The position numbers and the translations under genes were made by a program. Shown piece by piece: positions 58,786 through 64,000 of a stretch of DNA of 64,000 nucleotides. This DNA comes from Drechslerella dactyloides (lineage: Eukaryota > Ascomycota > Orbiliomycetes > Orbiliales > Orbiliaceae): assembly GCA_020064725.1 (NCBI GenBank), contig JAGTWJ010000019.1, forward strand, positions 3,286,001-3,350,000, given 5' to 3'. Every line of letters starts with the position of its first letter. Positions within the stretch are counted from its first letter, which is position 1. The notes beneath the pieces were generated by a model, which was not told the origin of the DNA, made no database searches, and worked only from the letters and a program-made list of their open reading frames with translations.

Positions 58786-59817
58786 CTACAATCTGGCCGG
58801 CATACGGCTGGCGCCGTCCAGCCTGATGACCTCGCCGTTGAGCATGCTGCTCTCGATGCAGGAGATGACGACCTGCGAGAACTCGTGCGGCTTGCCCGGG
58901 CGCTTTGGGAACTCCATCGAACTGTAAGTTGTACAGTTAGTATTACCTCCATGAATGAGAGCTTGGACTCCAAAGATGCATTTGCACGTACCGAACCAGA
59001 CTTTCCTTCACCTTTTCCGGCATCACCTCCGTCATCGGGCTGTCGAACATTGACGGTGCTATCGTAAGACGTATGATTCAGTATGCGGCTTTGAAATATC
59101 CTCAATTGTAGATTATTCATGATAATGGGAACGTCATGGGGCATACCTAATGTCATAACCCTGATGCCGTACCGACTCAAGTCCCGCGCCATCGGCAGCG
59201 TCATGCTGACGATAGCACCTTTACTCGCCGAGTACGCCGTCTGCCCGCTCTGCCCTTCGTACGCCGCCGCGGAAGCAACCATAATCACGACACCGCGCTC
59301 GCCGTCCGGCTCCTCCGGGTCAACCTTCGTCAGATACTCAAGGCCGTTGCGCACGAGATCCACAGTTCCGATCAAATTGACGTCAAGCACAAACTTGAAT
59401 CCGTCGAGATCCAGCGGCCCGCGCTTGCCGTATATCAGCGCCGGATTGCCGACGCCAGCTGCGGCGACGATGCCGCCGAACGGAGCCTTGGCGGAATCCG
59501 CCCATTCTGCGGCTGCCTTGACGCTGGCGGCAACCTCTTCGGAGGAGGTTACATCGGTCTTGAAGAAGCGGACTTTGGAAGCGGATGTCTCGGCGATGAC
59601 TTCGTCTGCGAGAGATTGGTTGAGGTCGAGGATGGCGACGTTAGCACCCTTGGAGTGCAGGTCGATGACGGTTGCACGGCCGAGGCCTGAGGCTCTGCAC
59701 GCATTTAAACGTCAGTATATATTACTGTAACGGGCACTCGAGCCAAAGAAAAGCTGGGGTATTAAAAGGGAATACAAACCCGCCGGATACAAGAAAGGTG
59801 CGATTCTCAATCTTCAT
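58786..59817 (-). CDS. HSD10-like short-chain dehydrogenase (3-hydroxyacyl-CoA type)
   Basis: Four exons (59817-59780, 59694-59147, 59058-58992, 58921-58786) give 262 residues, the same size as human HSD17B10. It starts MKIENRTFLVSGGASGLGRA, the Rossmann NAD-binding glycine motif, with AILDLNQ for NAD preference, VLDVNLIGTVDLVR, the active-site Ser region VIMVASAAAYEG and the catalytic YSASKGA (YxxxK). The tail reads IRVMTLAPSMFDSPMTEVMP, then EFPKRPGKPHEFSQVV and ends GASRMPARL. Members act in mitochondria on short-chain and branched 3-hydroxyacyl-CoA. Introns of 85, 88 and 70 nt each split codons; the acceptor choices restore the APSMFDSP and RSMEFPKRP blocks. It lies only 510 bases downstream of the end of the large gene on the same strand, with its own promoter between them. 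Confidence 0.92.
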
Positions 59818-60327
59818 GATTACGGGTGTATAATGGTCGCGGTCGGTTTGTGGTGGTGCAATGCTCTGGATTTGTAGTCTTTGCGTTTCGCAGCTCACAA
59901 GGTCTATGTACTGCCGAAGCCGAGGCCGAGGTAGTCGACTCGCTGAATCCGGAGAAGTCGCGCCACACTTGTGCGGCAGATAAGCATTAACTACGATACA
60001 ACATTGTTCCTTGAGTTACGAGCACGTTGAAGGGGAATATTAAAGAGAAAGATACAATTAATTACAGCGTGGGAATTCCAGGGACATTTTTTTTAGAGCA
60101 GAGAAGAATACTAGAATACGACTTTTTGAAAACACCGTCCCGGTCCATTGCTAAATAAAAGATATCGCATCAAGAAACGCCACCAGAACTCCATCTTTCT
60201 AAATGCATGCCCGCAGTCATACACATGTATACCTATCTCTGACGCTTCTAGATCTTTTAACAGGCCACACCATCGCTCATTAGTCTGACTGCGCAACATC
60301 CTCCTCTTCCGGCTATCGAAAGGACCT
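59818..60327 (-). promoter_or_regulatory. Probable promoter of the HSD10-like gene and 3' end of the large upstream gene
   Basis: These 510 bases lie between the stop of the large minus-strand gene and the start of the dehydrogenase. No gene is visible. AT-rich sequence at 60040-60100 and an A/T run at 60088-60096 probably belong to the 3' end of the large gene. Confidence 0.35.
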
Positions 60328-63300
60328 TTAAGAATCCCCCATTACAATATCCACGACGATGGGAAGTGTCATCGGCGGAACTAGCATCGGACTGGCCTTC
60401 TTCGCCTCGCGGAACGGCGCGGAGATTATACCAATCGCATGGCAATAGAGCCCAAAGTTTCCGTGCAGGCCAACAACCTCGTGCCCTTCCGGGCACATCA
60501 ACGTATCGAAGATGAGCTGTGGCGGACACTTGCCCCTGTGTGTTGACTCTCGAGCTTCCGGAGTGAGAGCGACCGTATTCCCATTGTCTAGGATGAACTA
60601 AATGCAGCTTCAACATCAGTATCAAGCTTTCAAACATCGTGTCCAGAACTCTGCCGTACCTCGAGAGTGACTATCTGCGGTTCGCCACCCTTCGTCCGCC
60701 GAGCCTTTATCGGCCAGTCGGCGAGTTTGACGTCTCTGAGTGGAGTTCCTGCTGGTGGTGCCAGCATTTGAGGATATATATTGGGCACCATACCGACCTA
60801 AGTACGTTGCCGTAAAGATGTCGTTGTTAGCGCCGTTTCATTTGGACAGAACCTTTCCGCGGAAATGGCGTACCTTCAGACCAACGATCCTCCGTTCCCT
60901 AAGCCTGTCGGAAACACGAAGAGTCTTCGTCAAAGTCGTCATGAACCCCGTCGTCCCCAGTCTCCACGAGTCTGGGGTTCGCTGAATTCCTACACGCTTA
61001 ATGCACTTGACGCCTCCCGTAAACTCGATCCCGTGTATGTGGATCAGACGAGTTGGGAAGCTATAAAAGACATGGATGTCTACCGTCTGGTGTTTGTCGA
61101 ATGGTGTCCACAGTCTCACCGCTCCAACTTGCGCGCCAACCTTTCTGGACATCACAGCATCGCCTGGGAGCTTCTCCGTTGGATAATTTCCCAGCCATGG
61201 CAGTGGCGGAACAAAAGGCCGTCCTGCAAATGTCTTCGCGATGGCGGACGCATCATCTGCATCGGCATGCGGGTCGAGAACTGGCATCAAGGAGCTTTGC
61301 GGAGGAGGTACATCGAGATCCGCGTATTCAATCTTAGATGTCGCCGTATGGCTGTCCGGCGAGGCCGTCACCATCATCCCCAGCTTGAAATCAAGCTCAA
61401 TCTCCTGAAGCCACAGTCCCGCAAAATCATAGCCGAACGGAGGGCGAATGTCAACCCAGCCGCTGCGGTCCCAAGCAAAATGTCCCTGGAGAACATTCGT
61501 CTCCAGAGATGTCAGAGTTTTGACCCGCATATCGTTTTGGTGGGCATCATACATGTCCTCCAGCGAGTTGCGCGTCGAAGCAGGGTACTGACTATGATCT
61601 GAGCTGTCGTCGGTAGATAATGGGTAGTCCCTCTCCACCGGCTTAGCCTCAGTTTCGAAGATACGCCGCCAAGATTTCGAGTCGCTGACATCTCCATTCA
61701 GAGGGGGAAGACCGAATCCCTCGATATCTATTCCGAACAGAGGGGTCGACCTTGTTGTAAAGGTATTCGTGGCCGGATCGAGCTTTAGGACGGATAACTG
61801 ATCACCTATTAGTTGGAGTAAAAGTCATAGGAGCGGGATTGGGGGTCTTACATAAAGCGCAAAGTTATGGCCGGGACGATACTTCAATGCGAATATTCTC
61901 TCGTCTGGTTCCAAGTTGAAATCCATGGTGGCACCAACACACCGCCCGAATGACCTCGACTCGCCCGACTTATAGATAAAAGTCAATCCTCGGAATTGGT
62001 AGTCGAAAAAGCCTCGAATCGTCCGAATCTGATCGGGTCCAAAGTCTTTCTCATCTGCCGCGTCAGCGAAGACCTGGCTGAGAATCGGCGATTTGTTCAG
62101 AGAGTTCCAGCCGAACGGAATATAATATAACTTCGGATCCGTCTTTTCGGGGGAAACATCTTCTGCTTCTTCACGCCAGATAGGTGAGATCCAGTCGGCC
62201 ATGTAGTCGTACGTCATTCGGAGCCCGACCTTCAGATATCCGGTTAGCCTAATGTGCCAACAAAGCTCTGGGAATAAACTTACGAGTCTCTTCTTTCCCG
62301 ATGATTCGAAGAACTGACAGTTGCCGTTCCTGTCACTACCAAAGATCTTGCTGCATCTCCCTTTGTCGGTTCGGAAGCGTAGTGCAGCTAGGACGTCTAC
62401 CCCACGGTATCCGAGATCGTTCACAAAGGATTTGTTGACACGAGACCGATCAGCATACCAAATCCAGATCCCATCAATGCGTTCGTCTTTCGCGAGTTCA
62501 AAGGAGCCAGCTGCACTGTCTTCTCTCAGCTCTCCGAGAATCTGCGTGGCTCGAGGGCGCGTTCCACCACAACCGTCCTCTACCAGATCATCATCGTGAT
62601 ACTCAAATACTAGACCGGCTCTGCTTGAGATATGCCTGGTGTAGCCTGAAAAAAGATTGAAGGACGGCCTGCAATACACTCTAACTCGTGCAATTGGTTC
62701 CTCAAAGCTTACTTTGCTCACAAAGTCTTTGATCACGTCATCGTCACCGCACCTCTTCCAGTATCTGGCCCGCTCGAGTTGGGAAAAACAGGCCACAGGA
62801 CCTCCCGGTTCCAACTGCTCCGGACTATTGGGGATTTCGATAGCGTGAGCTTTGAGTGTCGCTTGCTCGTCCTCACTCGGGGTTTGCGTGACCACTCCGA
62901 ATGCCCTGTGCCTCCGGTTCCTGCATCAGTAAGAATTGTGGAGAAAAATTTTGAGCTTTGAACGAAATACTTACTTGAGGCCTTCTCCAAGGTATGGCTT
63001 GCCCTATTGAGATGCTAATTAGCCTCCGACATAGTATACAAAGAGTCACTCTGCGTAACTCACATCAGCGCAGCCAAAGAACCCAGTGATGATAGTGTTG
63101 GGATCAGTTTCAAAGAAGTCATAAATTGTAAATGCTTCAAGATTATCGTCGATATCCGGGTCCGCATCCTCGATTCTCTCACTCTCCGTGTATATTGTGT
63201 TGTCAACCCTGTTCCCAAAGACATCGGTCCATTCTGCCTGAGGTGCTAGAATTTGGGAAAAATTGAAATTTGGAGACGAGCTGCTTCCTTGCGTGTTATC

Positions 63301-64000
63301 CGTTGAGGACTCAGGCTGCTTGGATTTCGAAGCTTCTTCACTTGCTGCGCTAGCACCCTCTGTTTTGGCCTTTGCTTTAGATGCCTGCTTTTCTTCGGAT
63401 TCCCTTGCAATAGCTCTGAGCGCAGTTGCTGCATCGTCAGGACCCAAATCGAGGGATTGGGGAAGCAGTGGTAATCGCGGTCTCCGGTTCTGGATGATCG
63501 CCGCTGCCCGCTTACTTCTCCTGACTACACTGGTAGGGAACGCATTTGTACCAGATGCAGGATTGCTTCGCTGGCCAGTCTGGATACCGCTACCAGCGGT
63601 GAAAGATGGGCGAGCTCCATTGGAAGCTGGGGGGCGCGGTGGTGGCATCGGCAGGCTTGGATTTGGAACCCAGTATGGGACCGGCGCTGGGCCGGCACCG
63701 TCATCACCAGGAGGCGGGGGTGGATTTCCACCCGATGGATACACCCGAGGCAATCTTCGTAGTCTGCGTCGGGATCTCCGTCGAGAGGAGGGCGGCAAGC
63801 AAGCTGGAAATTCAATCTTGCGTCCAAAATTTGTTATCAACTAAAACCAACGTCAGTTCGTCCCGTTAAGTCGTAGTCAGTAACTATGATCGAGGCTTAC
63901 CATGACACCTAAGTAGCTGCGCTCGCTGAGACAGAGGTGTTTCGTTCCAACGCGAACAATACGTTCCCCAGCCTTGCCGTTGATCGTGGCTGCACAGCTC
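60328..64000 (-). CDS. Large multi-exon protein of unknown family with lectin-like modules, 5' part outside the window
   Basis: Eight exons join in one frame: 64000-63901 (open at the edge), 63840-63064, 63003-62975, 62920-62284, 62229-61852, 61797-60874, 60797-60660, 60597-60328, giving the last 1083 residues. The order is a Cys-containing segment (TINGKAGERIVRVGTKHLCL), a basic RRRSRRRLRR patch, a Pro/Gly-rich linker, an acidic region (DADPDIDDNLEAFTIYDFFE), then repeated modules with an alternating hydrophobic/Gly/Trp pattern: RIDGIWIWYADRSRVNKSF, FDYQFRGLTFIYKSGESRSF, IHIHGIEFTGGVKCIKRVGI and, at the end, HEVVGLHGNFGLYCHAIGII. The last looks like a jacalin-type beta-prism strand pair, so carbohydrate binding is possible, but I do not recognise the family. 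Intron 62283-62230 (54 nt) is a multiple of three with no stop and a GGCTAACC branch site, so its removal is probable but not certain. The remaining introns are 54-76 nt (55-75 mostly) with canonical ends; the one at 60659-60598 and the one at 60873-60798 restore VTLEFILDNG and IVGLKVGMVPN. Confidence 0.7.

Noticed and set aside
1..64000. Search by eye for CRISPR arrays, insertion sequences, long terminal repeats or a prophage.
   Set aside because: No regular spacer-repeat series, no terminal inverted repeats and no transposase-like protein were seen, as expected for a fungal chromosome segment.

Overview
The window looks like nuclear DNA of a filamentous ascomycete (Pezizomycotina). Genes lie 0.3-2 kb apart. 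Most carry short GT-AG introns of about 50-125 nt with CTAAC/CTGAC-type branch sites. The gene set is typical of moulds: a CrnA/NrtA nitrate transporter, a NirA zinc-cluster activator, a CE16-type secreted esterase, a hybrid histidine kinase with very long disordered regions, a DUF3431 protein and the HtrA-like nuclear protease Nma111. I cannot name the species. No rRNA, convincing tRNA, CRISPR array, transposon or plasmid feature was seen. Exon-intron models were built by hand from splice consensus, reading frame and remembered family sequences; they have not been checked against transcripts.

Layout. 1-1146 (-): N-terminal part of a Ser/Pro-rich AT-hook-like protein that runs off the left edge. 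1147-7025: a gene-poor stretch of 5.9 kb. 7026-8559 (-): a five-exon radical-SAM protein of the bacterial PflX/COG1313 type. 9188-10708 (-): PP2A-like phosphatase Ppg1. 11439-15631 (+): tubulin-folding cofactor D. 15927-17517 (-): nitrate transporter, head to head with 19331-22772 (+), a NirA-type nitrate regulator. 23710-25917 (-): DEAD-box helicase Rok1, divergent from 26473-27311 (+), ATP synthase subunit g. 28159-30854 (+): peroxisomal ABCD half-transporter. 31448-33038 (-): a Psg1-like type I membrane protein. 33982-35566 (-): mitochondrial acyl-CoA dehydrogenase. 37050-38209 (+): SGNH/GDSL esterase. 39283-41174 (+): spartin/senescence-domain protein. 43500-49253 (-): hybrid histidine kinase. 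51278-52526 (+): DUF3431 protein. 54081-58041 (+): Nma111. 58786-59817 (-): HSD10-like short-chain dehydrogenase. 60328-64000 (-): C-terminal 1083 residues of a large unrecognised protein with lectin-like modules, open at the right edge.

How genes may work together. The clearest unit is nitrate: the transporter and its probable transcriptional activator share one 1.8 kb divergent intergenic region with several GATA-factor sites and one exact NirA-type octamer. Nitrate and nitrite reductase genes are not in the window. A loose metabolic theme follows: the ABCD transporter (fatty acyl-CoA import), the branched/short-chain acyl-CoA dehydrogenase and the HSD10-like dehydrogenase could all serve fatty-acid or branched-chain amino-acid breakdown, but they are spread over 30 kb and this is inference only.

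Most unusual items: the radical-SAM gene, a bacterial-type enzyme whose cluster-binding cysteines sit on a 29-nt micro-exon; the crnA-nirA head-to-head pair; the large partial lectin-like protein; a possible decayed gene near 41.8-43.0 kb; and several introns whose length is a multiple of three with no stop codon, which would be missed by simple ORF reading.
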